Source of the DNA: Verrucomicrobiaceae bacterium
Lineage (GTDB): Bacteria; Verrucomicrobiota; Verrucomicrobiia; Verrucomicrobiales; Verrucomicrobiaceae
Reading direction: 5' to 3'
DNA: 64,000 nucleotides
Assembly (NCBI GenBank): GCA_027486585.1
Contig: JAIXOU010000133.1
Coordinates: 103,945 to 167,944, forward strand
In this document: positions 36,238 to 43,752 of the stretch, piece after piece
How positions within the stretch are numbered: position 1 is the stretch's first letter
How the letters are laid out: each line of letters starts with the position of its first letter
The notes under the pieces: model-generated
Told to the model about the DNA's origin: nothing
Databases searched by the model: none
Seen by the model: only the letters and a program-made list of their open reading frames with translations
Made by a program: the position numbers and the translations under genes

Positions 36238-36807
36238 TTAGTCATTGAGCCTTGCATTTAACTGAGCCTGTGAGTTCGATTCGAAGCTTTGCTCAGCTTT
36301 CACAAATTCTTTAAATTTTTCCTCTCCAACAATATTTATAATTTGTCGATTTAATAGTTCTGTTTCTGTCAATCTATCCGCGGCAAAGTTTTGAGCGTTG
36401 CTTGCGCCCAAAGCATAACGTCGGTACGCTGCTTCGGTCATCTCGATTTTATTTTGTTCAATAAGTCTGAGAATTTCATTTGAAGTTTGCTCATCTAGCC
36501 CCCAATTTTTAAACAACATTTTGTATTTTTGAGACCGAATTTGCATCGTTGTCTTTACCATTTCACTGCGAATTTCTGGCGTCATTTGTTGCGCAATCTG
36601 AGCAAGTAATTTCTCATTCGCAGCTTTTCTATCTGCGTTGCTAACCTGAAGCAATTTCTGATTGCCCTTTGTGTCTTCATGGTTTGGCCTTTCGTCTGAC
36701 ATCACCTGTTTAGACTGGCCCTTGCTTTTCTCCTGCATGGTAAACCAAGCAATTCCAAGGAATGAAAGCGACCCCAAGACTATTACGATCAGATATTTTT
36801 TATTCAT
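36238..36807 (-). CDS. Membrane-anchored protein of unknown function, AT-rich
   Basis: One N-terminal membrane segment or uncleaved signal (MNKKYLIVIVLGSLSFLGIAWF), then about 165 residues of charged, helical protein. Codon use and base composition are clearly more AT-rich than the flanking genes, which suggests recent transfer and marks the left edge of an accessory island reaching to about 40 kb. I recognise no family. Confidence 0.65.
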   Translation of the reverse strand: MNKKYLIVIVLGSLSFLGIAWFTMQEKSKGQSKQVMSDERPNHEDTKGNQKLLQVSNADRKAANEKLLAQIAQQMTPEIRSEMVKTTMQIRSQKYKMLFKNWGLDEQTSNEILRLIEQNKIEMTEAAYRRYALGASNAQNFAADRLTETELLNRQIINIVGEEKFKEFVKAEQSFESNSQAQLNARLND

Positions 36808-36822
36808 TGTTTTACTAATTAT

Positions 36823-37170
36823 ATGGCCGCAGGGCAGCTAAACCGTCCTGCGACCGTGATACTTTGTTTATTGGTTTTCTCAAGCTCGCAATATTTCGTG
36901 CTAATTACTGAGTGGGCTGTTGTAGACTATCTGTCAGGCATCTTTTCTATCTTTTCTCCTTCGACTAGAGTCCTTATGCTTCCGGCCAATATGATACCAA
37001 AGACAAACGCCCCAATCATTCTCCATGAACGCGAAGAGAAGCGCGAATTCTGGGCACGCTTTGAAGCGCGAATGAAGGCCCTTCAACAGTCCCAGCAGTT
37101 CAGGCCCGCCCGCCCCCCGACTCAGTCTATCGAGTCCTCATCGACGATCCGCACATACACCATCGGATGA
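36823..37170 (+). CDS. Doubtful small protein of unknown function
   Basis: An open frame of 115 codons begins 15 bases from the divergent AT-rich gene. The first half is hydrophobic. The second half (from an ATG at 36991, MIPKTNAPIILHEREEKREF) is charged and helical and would be the better candidate if only part is translated. No family is recognised and the composition changes in the middle, so this may be chance or a gene remnant. Confidence 0.25.
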   Translation: MAAGQLNRPATVILCLLVFSSSQYFVLITEWAVVDYLSGIFSIFSPSTRVLMLPANMIPKTNAPIILHEREEKREFWARFEARMKALQQSQQFRPARPPTQSIESSSTIRTYTIG

Positions 37171-37354
37171 GTGTAGCGATGAACCTGTAGCAGGCGGTTG
37201 AGACCCTTATTCTGCTGCCACCAGTGATCAATGAGTCAATCTACTTGGTGGTTTAAGAGAGAAAGTCGAGCACCTGTTGCAATCACCACTTCCACGGTGC
37301 ATTCGACTTTCGCTACCAGGGCTTGGTTTACTTGGCGAGTATTCGGCGAGGACA

Positions 37355-38299
37355 TCATTCGCTTGCAGCGCCTTCTGTTATCTGAGCTGCGACACCGTCA
37401 TTCTCAAGAAAACGCCACACGTCGGTGAAGAGGAAATGATCGAAGGTTCGGATGTGATCCTTCAAGATGGGCTCAGTGCGCATGTTTGGGCGGATGTCGA
37501 AGTAGTAAACGCCATCCAGCGGATTGAGCTTCACGGTGTAGGCTTTGAAGTGACCGGGGAGAAAGGTGGCGCTGACGCCATAACCTCTCTCGTTGGCGGC
37601 GTTCTTGCGTTGCACGTCATTGAGGAAGATCGCCACATGCGGCACCTGAGCAGAGGTGAGTCGGTTGAAGAGGAACTTGTCCATGAAGACCTTGTCGAGC
37701 CGGTCTTTGCTGCTGGTTTTGACAGAGCCGATGGCCTTCACCAAGTCACCCTGCTTGATCACGAGATCATGCTGATAGCTCATCTCAAAGGCGACTTCAC
37801 CCTCAACGGTTACAGGCACCTTGATGACTCCCGTCGTGCAGGGCACTTGGGCACGAACCAAGGTCATTTGGATCAGTCGCTCAAAGAGGTCGCCGTTGAT
37901 CTTGCGTGCTGTATTCGACTTGCCTGCGGGCAGGCCATCCAAGGCGACGCCGATGCATTGCTGAAGCGTGTAGATCGTGCGGTTTAACACCTCTCGGTTT
38001 GCAGCCTTGTCTACGCCCGCATCGCAGATGGATGCCAGCAGGGGCAAGAACTGTTTGAAGGCTGCTTCCGCATCCCCAGCAGCATAGAGAAGGGACGAGT
38101 TGATGGGCCGACTGACGTTGTAGCTGCCATCGCTTTTAAACTGCCAGAAGTTATAGTGCGGTTCATTCCTGGAAACGATCACGGCCTGTAAGCCAGTAGA
38201 AGCGAAGTCCAGTACCGCGAGGGCAAATTCGACGAAGTCTTCCAACTTAGTGAAACGCTGCTTATCAGTGGCGCGATTGACGAGCTTCTTGAGGGTCAT
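37355..38299 (-). CDS. Probable type II restriction endonuclease
   Basis: The 314-residue protein is encoded directly after a DNA methyltransferase gene with a four-base ATGA overlap, the classical layout of a restriction-modification operon. The central part has HDLVIKQGDLVKAIGSVKTSSKDR, a possible PD-(D/E)XK core (D ... x-V-K) with FERLIQMTL before it. I do not recognise a named endonuclease, and the recognition site is unknown. Other readings, such as a methyltransferase partner without cleavage activity, cannot be excluded. Confidence 0.72.
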   Translation of the reverse strand: MTLKKLVNRATDKQRFTKLEDFVEFALAVLDFASTGLQAVIVSRNEPHYNFWQFKSDGSYNVSRPINSSLLYAAGDAEAAFKQFLPLLASICDAGVDKAANREVLNRTIYTLQQCIGVALDGLPAGKSNTARKINGDLFERLIQMTLVRAQVPCTTGVIKVPVTVEGEVAFEMSYQHDLVIKQGDLVKAIGSVKTSSKDRLDKVFMDKFLFNRLTSAQVPHVAIFLNDVQRKNAANERGYGVSATFLPGHFKAYTVKLNPLDGVYYFDIRPNMRTEPILKDHIRTFDHFLFTDVWRFLENDGVAAQITEGAASE

Positions 38300-39252
38300 C
38301 GGATACTCTCCCTCCGCTGCGTATTACGGCGGTCATGCTCGATCCATTCTGGGACAGACTTTTTGATCACGCGCTCCAGCCTTTGAATAGCCCACTCGTT
38401 ATGCAGCGGGGCATTGTCACAGCCAAGCCAGTGCCTTCCCAATTGCTCCGCGACGACGAGGGTTGTGCCAGAGCCAGAGAATGGATCTAGGACGACATCA
38501 CCAGCATTGCTTGAGGCCAGCACCAAGCGGCGGAGCAGCTCTTCAGGCTTCTGCGTGGGGTGCGGCGTTTTCTCGCCCATACCATTGCAGGTGGTCGGAA
38601 TTTCGATGACATCCTTGGGTTTGGCTCCACCAGGATGCGGGGTCCAGTCATCACGATCTTTCGACGATTGCCCTTTGCCATACTGGCTGGAATCGGCCTG
38701 CGGATGATCAGGATACTTTAACGTGTGGGCTCCGTAAGGAATGCGCACGTCATCAATGTTGGAAGTGAATTGCTTGCTCTTGCGGAAGTGTAGGATGCTT
38801 TCGTGAGATCTTCCCCAGTCTTTGCCAAGATTCGCCTTGTTCTTGTAATGCCAGACCAGCCAGCGACAGCCTGAGAAAAGGTGAGCTACATTTACTTTCA
38901 CATCGGCCAGAATTTCTGAAAAACCGCAAATATACATCGTGCCAGTCGGTTTGAGCACCCGAGCTGCCTCAGTGATCCAATCGCGAGACCAAGCTACATA
39001 AGCGTGCATGGAGCCAAAGTCGTCCCATTCAGCTTTCTTGATGTTGTAGGGAGGGTCCGCGAAAATCAAATCAACCGACCCAGACGGGAGAGACTTCAGC
39101 CAAGCTGTCACGTCTCCGAGGCATAGCTTCCCAGTCTGAGTCTGATAGTGCAGCTGTGCCACACAATTCGGCAATTCGATGTGATGAGTGATTCCTCGTG
39201 GAGCCAACGTCAGCAACTCAGGTTCTGGGGTCTTTGAGATCTTGATAGGCAT
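38296..39252 (-). CDS. Type II DNA methyltransferase, beta class (N6-adenine or N4-cytosine)
   Basis: The catalytic motif IV DLIFADPPYNI (D-P-P-Y) comes near residue 65, before the SAM-binding motif I VLDPFSGSGTTLV near residue 255. This order defines the beta class. HPTQKPEELLRRLV, just before motif I, is motif X. DPPY indicates amino-group methylation (adenine N6, less often cytosine N4). It protects the host from the endonuclease encoded by the overlapping downstream gene. The 335 bases upstream hold no gene and end in a six-unit hairpin array, so the operon may have an unusual leader. Confidence 0.92.
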   Translation of the reverse strand: MPIKISKTPEPELLTLAPRGITHHIELPNCVAQLHYQTQTGKLCLGDVTAWLKSLPSGSVDLIFADPPYNIKKAEWDDFGSMHAYVAWSRDWITEAARVLKPTGTMYICGFSEILADVKVNVAHLFSGCRWLVWHYKNKANLGKDWGRSHESILHFRKSKQFTSNIDDVRIPYGAHTLKYPDHPQADSSQYGKGQSSKDRDDWTPHPGGAKPKDVIEIPTTCNGMGEKTPHPTQKPEELLRRLVLASSNAGDVVLDPFSGSGTTLVVAEQLGRHWLGCDNAPLHNEWAIQRLERVIKKSVPEWIEHDRRNTQRRESIR

Positions 39253-39587
39253 CGGGTGAGATGGTTAATCGTGTCTGGAAATCATGCAGCCAACACACAT
39301 GACCGCCAAGACGAACTTTGCCACTTTTCACTCTTGGAGGACTCTTCGTAGTAGACTGTCCTTTCGACTGCTTCAATCGTGACCTCAGTAAAGACATCCG
39401 TGGCAATGAAGGGCTTGTAGAGTTAAGGGAAAAGCTCGGCGGTGACGGGCATGGCGGCGATGAAAGCGGTTCTAGCTTGGGATGGCAAGGAAAGGCGGCG
39501 AGAAAAGTTGAGGGGTAAAGGATGCGGTTTTGGCCGCTTCCCTGGGTGAAGTGGCTTTTTGGCGCTTTTTTGGCCCGATTTTATTTT
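39253..39587. other. Intergenic region upstream of the restriction-modification operon
   Basis: No supported gene on either strand. It would contain the methyltransferase promoter on the minus strand. Its right end passes into the 41-bp repeat array through T-rich sequence (39555-39587). I saw no clear controller-protein gene or operator. Confidence 0.5.
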
Positions 39588-39833
39588 CAAATGGACCAGA
39601 CGAGGCTCGTCTGAGGCATTTCATTTTTCAAATAAGGTAAACGAGGCTCGCCTAGGGCATTTGGTTTTTCAAATGGACCAAACGACGCTCATCTGAGGCG
39701 TTTGGTTTTTCAAATGGGCTAAACGACGCTCGTCTGGGGCATTTTGTTTTTCAAATGGGCCAAACAACGCTCGTCTGAGGCATTTGGTTTTTCAAATGAA
39801 CCAAACGAGACTCGTTTGACGTTCCTTTTTCCG
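39588..39833 (-). repeat. Array of six 41-bp hairpin units upstream of the restriction-modification operon
   Basis: CAAAT recurs at 39588, 39629, 39670, 39711, 39752 and 39793, an exact 41-base period. On the plus strand each of the first five units ends in TTTTT. Each unit holds an inner 7-bp inverted repeat around a 3-base loop (unit 1 CAGACGA/TCGTCTG; unit 6 CAAACGA/TCGTTTG) and, in units 1-5, an outer CAAATG/CATTTG stem. Read from the minus strand, inner stems pair in 41 of 42 positions with G-U; the plus strand gives 35 of 42. Changes on both arms are therefore compensatory. This strand also carries the restriction-modification operon. No spacers, so not CRISPR. Confidence 0.85.
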
Positions 39834-40010
39834 CCGTCTGGTGGATTTTTTGCGGCAACCACTATTCCAAAATTGTCAGTGAACCGCGGATTTGATCCAT
39901 AAGATGGATGAGCTGATCAATGCGCTGAGGCGGTAGCTGGTGAGGAGTCATCGAATGAGGTTTCCGTGTTGGCCAAAGACTGTTCTGAAGCGTATCAGGC
40001 TCTTTCCCTG

Positions 40011-40655
40011 ATGAAACGATTCCTCTTTCTTCTGCTTGGCTTGCTAGCCTCGTGTCGTCCAACTGCACCTGGAGTGAAGGTGCAGCCGTGGGCACTGATG
40101 GAGGGGGTTCTGGCTGGTGCTTGGCAGCAAGCGGGGATTCCTGAGGAGGGCCCGATTGCGCTGAAAGATGGCGACTTAGAAATCGGCATTGGAGCGCCGA
40201 TGACTGGGGCAAAGTTCACCGGCTGGGATCAGGCGGGGATGCCGGGGACAGGCTACACGATCCGCTATGAAACGATGCGCGTGGAGGGGCGCGACATCTT
40301 TGGCATGTGTACCTTTCCCGTGAGCAGTCATGAGGCTCATGCGACGTTTGTGATTGGCGGCTGGGGCGGCACGGTGACGGGACTCTCGAGCCTGGATTTC
40401 TTAGATGCCAGCGAGAACGCGACTCGCGCGGAGCAGACTTTTCAAAATGGCGTCTGGTATGCCGTGCGGATCGAGGTGCGACCTGAAGATATCCGCGTCT
40501 GGATCAATGATCGACCGGTGGTCAACGCGAGCATCAAAGGCAAGAAAGTATCCCTGCGGCCAGGGGACATTGATCACTGCCTGCCCTTCGGTTTTGCCAC
40601 CTGGGGAACAAAGGCCAAGGTGCGGAAAGTTTTCGTGGCTGTTTTACAGGATTAA
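40011..40655 (+). CDS. Lipoprotein with concanavalin-like (DUF1080-type) fold; stop codon lies in a repeat element
   Basis: The ATG at 40011 opens a lipoprotein signal (MKRFLFLLLGLLASC, Cys15 for lipidation). The body has DIFGMCTFPV, FVIGGWGGTVTGLSSLDF and WYAVRIEVRPEDIRVWINDRPVV, which fit laminin-G/DUF1080-like jelly rolls common in Planctomycetota and Verrucomicrobiota. The last codons (TTA CAG GAT TAA, residues L-Q-D-stop) belong to the repeat element beginning at 40642, so element insertion trimmed or reset the C-terminus. The original end is unknown but the fold looks complete. Confidence 0.8.
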   Translation: MKRFLFLLLGLLASCRPTAPGVKVQPWALMEGVLAGAWQQAGIPEEGPIALKDGDLEIGIGAPMTGAKFTGWDQAGMPGTGYTIRYETMRVEGRDIFGMCTFPVSSHEAHATFVIGGWGGTVTGLSSLDFLDASENATRAEQTFQNGVWYAVRIEVRPEDIRVWINDRPVVNASIKGKKVSLRPGDIDHCLPFGFATWGTKAKVRKVFVAVLQD

Positions 40656-40745
40656 CAGAAAGCCAAACCTCCTGATCTTCACTGTACCTGAATTCATCAA
40701 AGCCAAACAACAGAGAAAGAAAAAATCCTGTTCATCCTGTTAAAT
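40642..40745. repeat. CAGGATTAACA inverted-repeat element, copy B
   Basis: The left end is TTTTACAGGATTAACAGAA and the right end is the inverted AAATCCTGTTCATCCTGTTA. The interior (about 65 bases, with CTCCTGATCTTCACTGT) is closely similar to that of copy C 100 bases away. It lacks the second left repeat and the outermost right repeat, so it is a shortened copy. It overlaps the 3' end of the lipoprotein gene. Confidence 0.85.
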
Positions 40746-40842
40746 GCCCACCCTTTTTGACAGCTTCACTTTGATGTAAGTCTGCCTTAGTGAGCTCCAA
40801 ACTCCGTTAATTATCGACAGCTGTGAGGAACAGGGCACCTGG

Positions 40843-40980
40843 TTTTACAGGATTAACAGGAGATCAGGATTAACAGAATGCCAAAACTCCTGATCTTCAC
40901 TGTGCCTGAATTCACCAAAGCCAAAGAACAGAAAAAGAAAAAATCCTGTTAATCCTGTCTTCTTGTTAATCCTGTAAAAA
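40843..40980. mobile_element. CAGGATTAACA inverted-repeat element, copy C (complete MITE-like copy)
   Basis: 138 bases bounded by TTTTACAGGATTAACA and its inverse. Each arm contains two direct repeats of CAGGATTAACA about 17 bases apart. The right 40 bases (40941-40980) are identical to the right end of the GxxExxY-bearing element at 47600-47639. The interior carries no gene. It lies 46 bases past the hemA stop. The size, terminal inverted repeats and shared end with a gene-bearing copy make it a miniature, non-autonomous derivative by inference. Confidence 0.82.
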
Positions 40981-41026
40981 GGTTCCCAACTGTTGAGGCG
41001 AGTGTGCCTTATGCAGGGTTTACAGA

Positions 41027-42067
41027 CTATTCCACAAAACCGTATTTAGTGAGCTGGCTTTCGATGATTTGCTCACAGGCATAGAGTTGCTTTTCACGCT
41101 CTTTGCGACCGCTGTCAGCGATGGCTTGCAGGGCATCGATATCGTAGAGATAGACGCCTTCGATGCCGTTCACGGCAGGATCGACATCACGCGGCACGGC
41201 GATGTCGATGACGAGCAGAGGCTCCCAGCGGCGCTTTTTCATGACGTGCTGGATCTGCTCTGGCTTGATGACAAAATGCGGGGCGCTGGTGCTGGAGATG
41301 ATGACATCCACCTCATGCATGGCGGCTTCCCATTCATCGAACTTCAGCGCTGTGCCGCCCATTTCTGTGGCTAGCTCGACAGCGCGATCGTGGCTGCGAT
41401 TGGAGACGATGATGCTTTTGGCTCCGCGTGAAAGCAGGCTCTGGGCGCAGGTGCGGCTCATTTCGCCAGCGCCGATGAGCATGACGCGGCATTCCTTGAG
41501 GTCATGCACCTTTTCTGCCAGATCCACGGCCACGCTGCCCACGCTGGTGGAACCGCGCTGGATGGTGGTCTCATTCCGCACTTTTTTACCAACGGAAAAG
41601 GCCTGTTGGAACAGCTTGTTCAAGGTACGGCTGGTGGTGCCTGCGGCGAGAGCGACCTGATAGGCAGCTTTGACTTGGCCAAAGATTTCGGTCTCGCCCA
41701 GCACCATGCTATCGAGCCCACTGACAACGCGGAAGAGATGTCGAGCAGCCTCTCCTGCATGAAGGTCATAGGTCACCAGGGCCTCGGCCTGCTCTGGGGC
41801 TAAATCAAAGCGCTGAATGACGTATTTGACGAGTTCCCCCTGCGCTTGTTGCGCATCCGCATGGGTATGCGTGGAGTAGATTTCGACCCGATTGCAGGTG
41901 CTCAAGACCACGCTTTCCTCAAAGCCTGGAAGGGCGCGCACTTCTTGGACCGCCTCAGGCACCTTGGATTCAGGAAAGGCGACACGTTCACGAACCTCCA
42001 CAGGCGTGGTTCGGTAGTTCAGGCCAAGGCAGACCAATTGGTTTTTAATGGGCTCTACATCAACCAT
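41027..42067 (-). CDS. hemA: HemA, glutamyl-tRNA reductase (short form)
   Basis: Catalytic Cys58 is in STCNRVEIYS. SGLDSMVLGETEIFGQVK, GSTSVGSVAVDLA and the NADPH-binding VMLIGAGEMSRTCAQSLL are conserved. The enzyme reduces Glu-tRNA to glutamate semialdehyde, first step of C5 haem synthesis. At 346 residues it ends soon after the central helix and lacks most of the C-terminal dimerisation domain of the E. coli type (about 418). A repeat element lies 46 bases after the stop, but no continuation of the frame is visible. Short GluTRs may be normal in this phylum. The gene overlaps hemX by eight bases. Confidence 0.95.
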   Translation of the reverse strand: MVDVEPIKNQLVCLGLNYRTTPVEVRERVAFPESKVPEAVQEVRALPGFEESVVLSTCNRVEIYSTHTHADAQQAQGELVKYVIQRFDLAPEQAEALVTYDLHAGEAARHLFRVVSGLDSMVLGETEIFGQVKAAYQVALAAGTTSRTLNKLFQQAFSVGKKVRNETTIQRGSTSVGSVAVDLAEKVHDLKECRVMLIGAGEMSRTCAQSLLSRGAKSIIVSNRSHDRAVELATEMGGTALKFDEWEAAMHEVDVIISSTSAPHFVIKPEQIQHVMKKRRWEPLLVIDIAVPRDVDPAVNGIEGVYLYDIDALQAIADSGRKEREKQLYACEQIIESQLTKYGFVE

Positions 42068-42842
42068 GCGTCGTCATGAGCCAGAGAGAAATGAAGGGAA
42101 TCACAAAGCCAACAGCTGCCAGCCAAGCCGTCTGCCGAGGTGACAACACCTGCCGCCACATGATGACACCGATCAGCGCGTAAAGCGCCCAAACCGCCCA
42201 GGCGAAGATGAGCTTTGGATTACTAATCGGTGTATTGAGTTTGAAGGAAACGACCAAACTAAAGCTGAGTAACAGCAAGCCCAGATAGACAAGCTTTTGG
42301 ATGGCTTTAGCCAGTCCCTGAATCGGTGGCAGCTGATAGAATAACCCGCCGATGTGATGCTTTTTCAGAAAACGCTCCTGCAGCAAATACATGACACCCG
42401 TGATGCAGGCCAGAGCAAAGGCTGCGTAGGCGACCAGTGCCAAGGCGGCGTGCAACTCCACATAAGGATCAATTTTGGACTTCGCTGCATAGTCAGGGAA
42501 AGCATCGGGAATCAAAAAGGCCAGCACCTGCATGGCCGTCACGAGAGGCGCGGTGAAGATGCCGAGTAAAGACACGCGATACGGCGGCCCGACCAGAAAG
42601 TAGAGCAGCACGATGCTCCAGGCGATGAAGACAAGGATGTCGGAAAGGCTTTTCATGGGGCACTGGCCCACGGCTTGTCCACGATAATAAACAGCGCCTG
42701 TTTGCAGGATGAAGCCGATGAGCATCGGAATCCATTGGCGGCTCGGACGCCAATTTCCGCTCACCAGGGCACGTGCTGCCGGCACCACGCCAATGAGGAA
42801 GGCGAGGGTTGAAAGCAGGAGCAATTGGCGGTCGATCGGCAT
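42060..42842 (-). CDS. HemX/CcsA-like cytochrome c assembly membrane protein
   Basis: The ATG at 42842 starts MPIDRQLLLLSTLAFLIG. Seven to eight membrane segments follow. The central ELHAALALVAYAAFALACI then TGVMYLLQERFLKKHH stretch is the hallmark of HemX/CcsA proteins, while the Trp-rich haem-handling motif of true CcsA is not evident. HemX often precedes or overlaps hemA, as here (eight-base overlap), and is thought to influence GluTR level or haem export. The frame extends to 43172 in one reading, but that part is the antisense of the Nudix gene. Confidence 0.85.
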   Translation of the reverse strand: MPIDRQLLLLSTLAFLIGVVPAARALVSGNWRPSRQWIPMLIGFILQTGAVYYRGQAVGQCPMKSLSDILVFIAWSIVLLYFLVGPPYRVSLLGIFTAPLVTAMQVLAFLIPDAFPDYAAKSKIDPYVELHAALALVAYAAFALACITGVMYLLQERFLKKHHIGGLFYQLPPIQGLAKAIQKLVYLGLLLLSFSLVVSFKLNTPISNPKLIFAWAVWALYALIGVIMWRQVLSPRQTAWLAAVGFVIPFISLWLMTTHG

Positions 42843-42957
42843 GAGAAGGTGGGCGCTTAATTTCGCTGGATGCGGGAGCGTGGCAACTGAGACTTCACGA
42901 GAAAACAGTCTCTTCCTTGCATCTAGTCGCTGGCGGTTGCATAGGCCAGCTTGATTT

Positions 42958-43443
42958 ATGATACCTGACTGGCAGCACTGGCAACCCACCATCCGCGCGA
43001 CGCTGATGTTTGTCGTCGATGAGGCGCGTGAACAGGTTCTCTTGATTCGAAAAATGCGCGGTCTCGGTGCTGGCAAGATCAATGGGCCCGGAGGCAAGAT
43101 GGATCCAGGTGAAACGCCGCTAGAATGCGCTGTGCGTGAAACCCAGGAAGAACTCGGGGTCACTGCCCTCAATGGCGTGAAGCATGGCGAGCTTTGGTTT
43201 CAGTTTGTCGATGGCCTCGCTCTCTACGTGGATGTTTTCCTAGCCACTCAGTGGGAGGGTGAGCCTTATGAAACACCCGAAGCCATTCCGCTCTGGACGC
43301 CCTTGAACGCATTGCCCTTTGAAGAAATGTGGACAGATGACCGCTACTGGCTGGGCGAGATGCTCCTGGAGCGCCGACATTTCGTGGGCAAATTTGTTTT
43401 CGATGACGACACCATGCTCACTAACGAAGTCGTTTGGCTTTAG
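42958..43443 (+). CDS. Nudix hydrolase, MutT/MTH1-like (8-oxo-dGTP diphosphatase type)
   Basis: The Nudix box is intact: GGKMDPGE then TPLECAVRETQEELGV (G-x5-E-x7-R-E-x2-E-E-x-G-V form). GKINGPGGKMDPGE resembles the MTH1 entrance, suggesting a nucleotide-pool cleaning role, and the C-terminal half (LWTPLNALPFEEMWTDDRYWL) fits the same group, which includes purine-nucleotide hydrolases. 161 residues, cytosolic. It diverges from hemX with 115 bases between them. Confidence 0.9.
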   Translation: MIPDWQHWQPTIRATLMFVVDEAREQVLLIRKMRGLGAGKINGPGGKMDPGETPLECAVRETQEELGVTALNGVKHGELWFQFVDGLALYVDVFLATQWEGEPYETPEAIPLWTPLNALPFEEMWTDDRYWLGEMLLERRHFVGKFVFDDDTMLTNEVVWL

Positions 43444-43530
43444 GTTAAACCGCTGACAAGACGCTGATACAACACTGATATCAGAGGTTTGGAATTAGCG
43501 TCTGTTTAGCGTCAAATTAGCGGTTAAAAA
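43443..43530. repeat. Second type of imperfect palindromic element (ACCGCT / GACGCT repeats)
   Basis: The left arm 43443-43468 contains ACCGCTGACAAGACGCTGAT. The right arm 43494-43530 contains two inverted GACGCTAA copies (TTAGCGTC) and then AGCGGTTAAAAA. The arms pair imperfectly. The architecture, short tandem repeats in inverted arms and an A/T-rich edge, copies that of the CAGGATTAACA elements, but the sequence is different. It follows the Nudix stop directly. Confidence 0.6.
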
Positions 43531-43573
43531 ATCACGAAACTTGGTGACGTGAGGTGTAACTGGTTTCGAAAAA

Positions 43574-43633
43574 ACAAAAAGGCTGCCTGTAGGACAGACA
43601 GCCTCCTGCGGTTGGAAATCAGACAACGAGCCT
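43574..43633 (-). repeat. 60-bp direct repeat, copy 1 (duplicated rpsU terminator)
   Basis: 60 bases identical to 45367-45426. On the minus strand the first half is a terminator: GGCTG-T-CTGT, CCT, ACAG-G-CAGCC, then TTTTTGT. No gene on the minus strand ends here, so it is a displaced copy of the terminator behind rpsU. The two copies flank the porin gene. Confidence 0.85.
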
Positions 43634-43752
43634 ACTCAATGTCTCGGATAGCAGAGAAGTCGTGACCACACTTTTTCTCGATAACTAGAATAAGCTGATA
43701 TCCCCACTTTCACCTTGCGTCTGCTGTTGAAATCTGGATTAGCCTAGCACTC

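Noticed and set aside
37131..37250. Minus-strand frame encoding RYTHPMVYVRIVDEDSID
   Set aside because: Protein-like but only about 38 codons between stops and without a usable start. Probably a remnant or chance.
39588..39833. CRISPR array
   Set aside because: The units abut with no unique spacers, each unit is a palindrome with variation spread through it, and no cas genes are near.
42843..43172. N-terminal extension of the hemX gene
   Set aside because: Antisense to the Nudix box region, no membrane character. The ATG at 42842 opens directly into the first segment.
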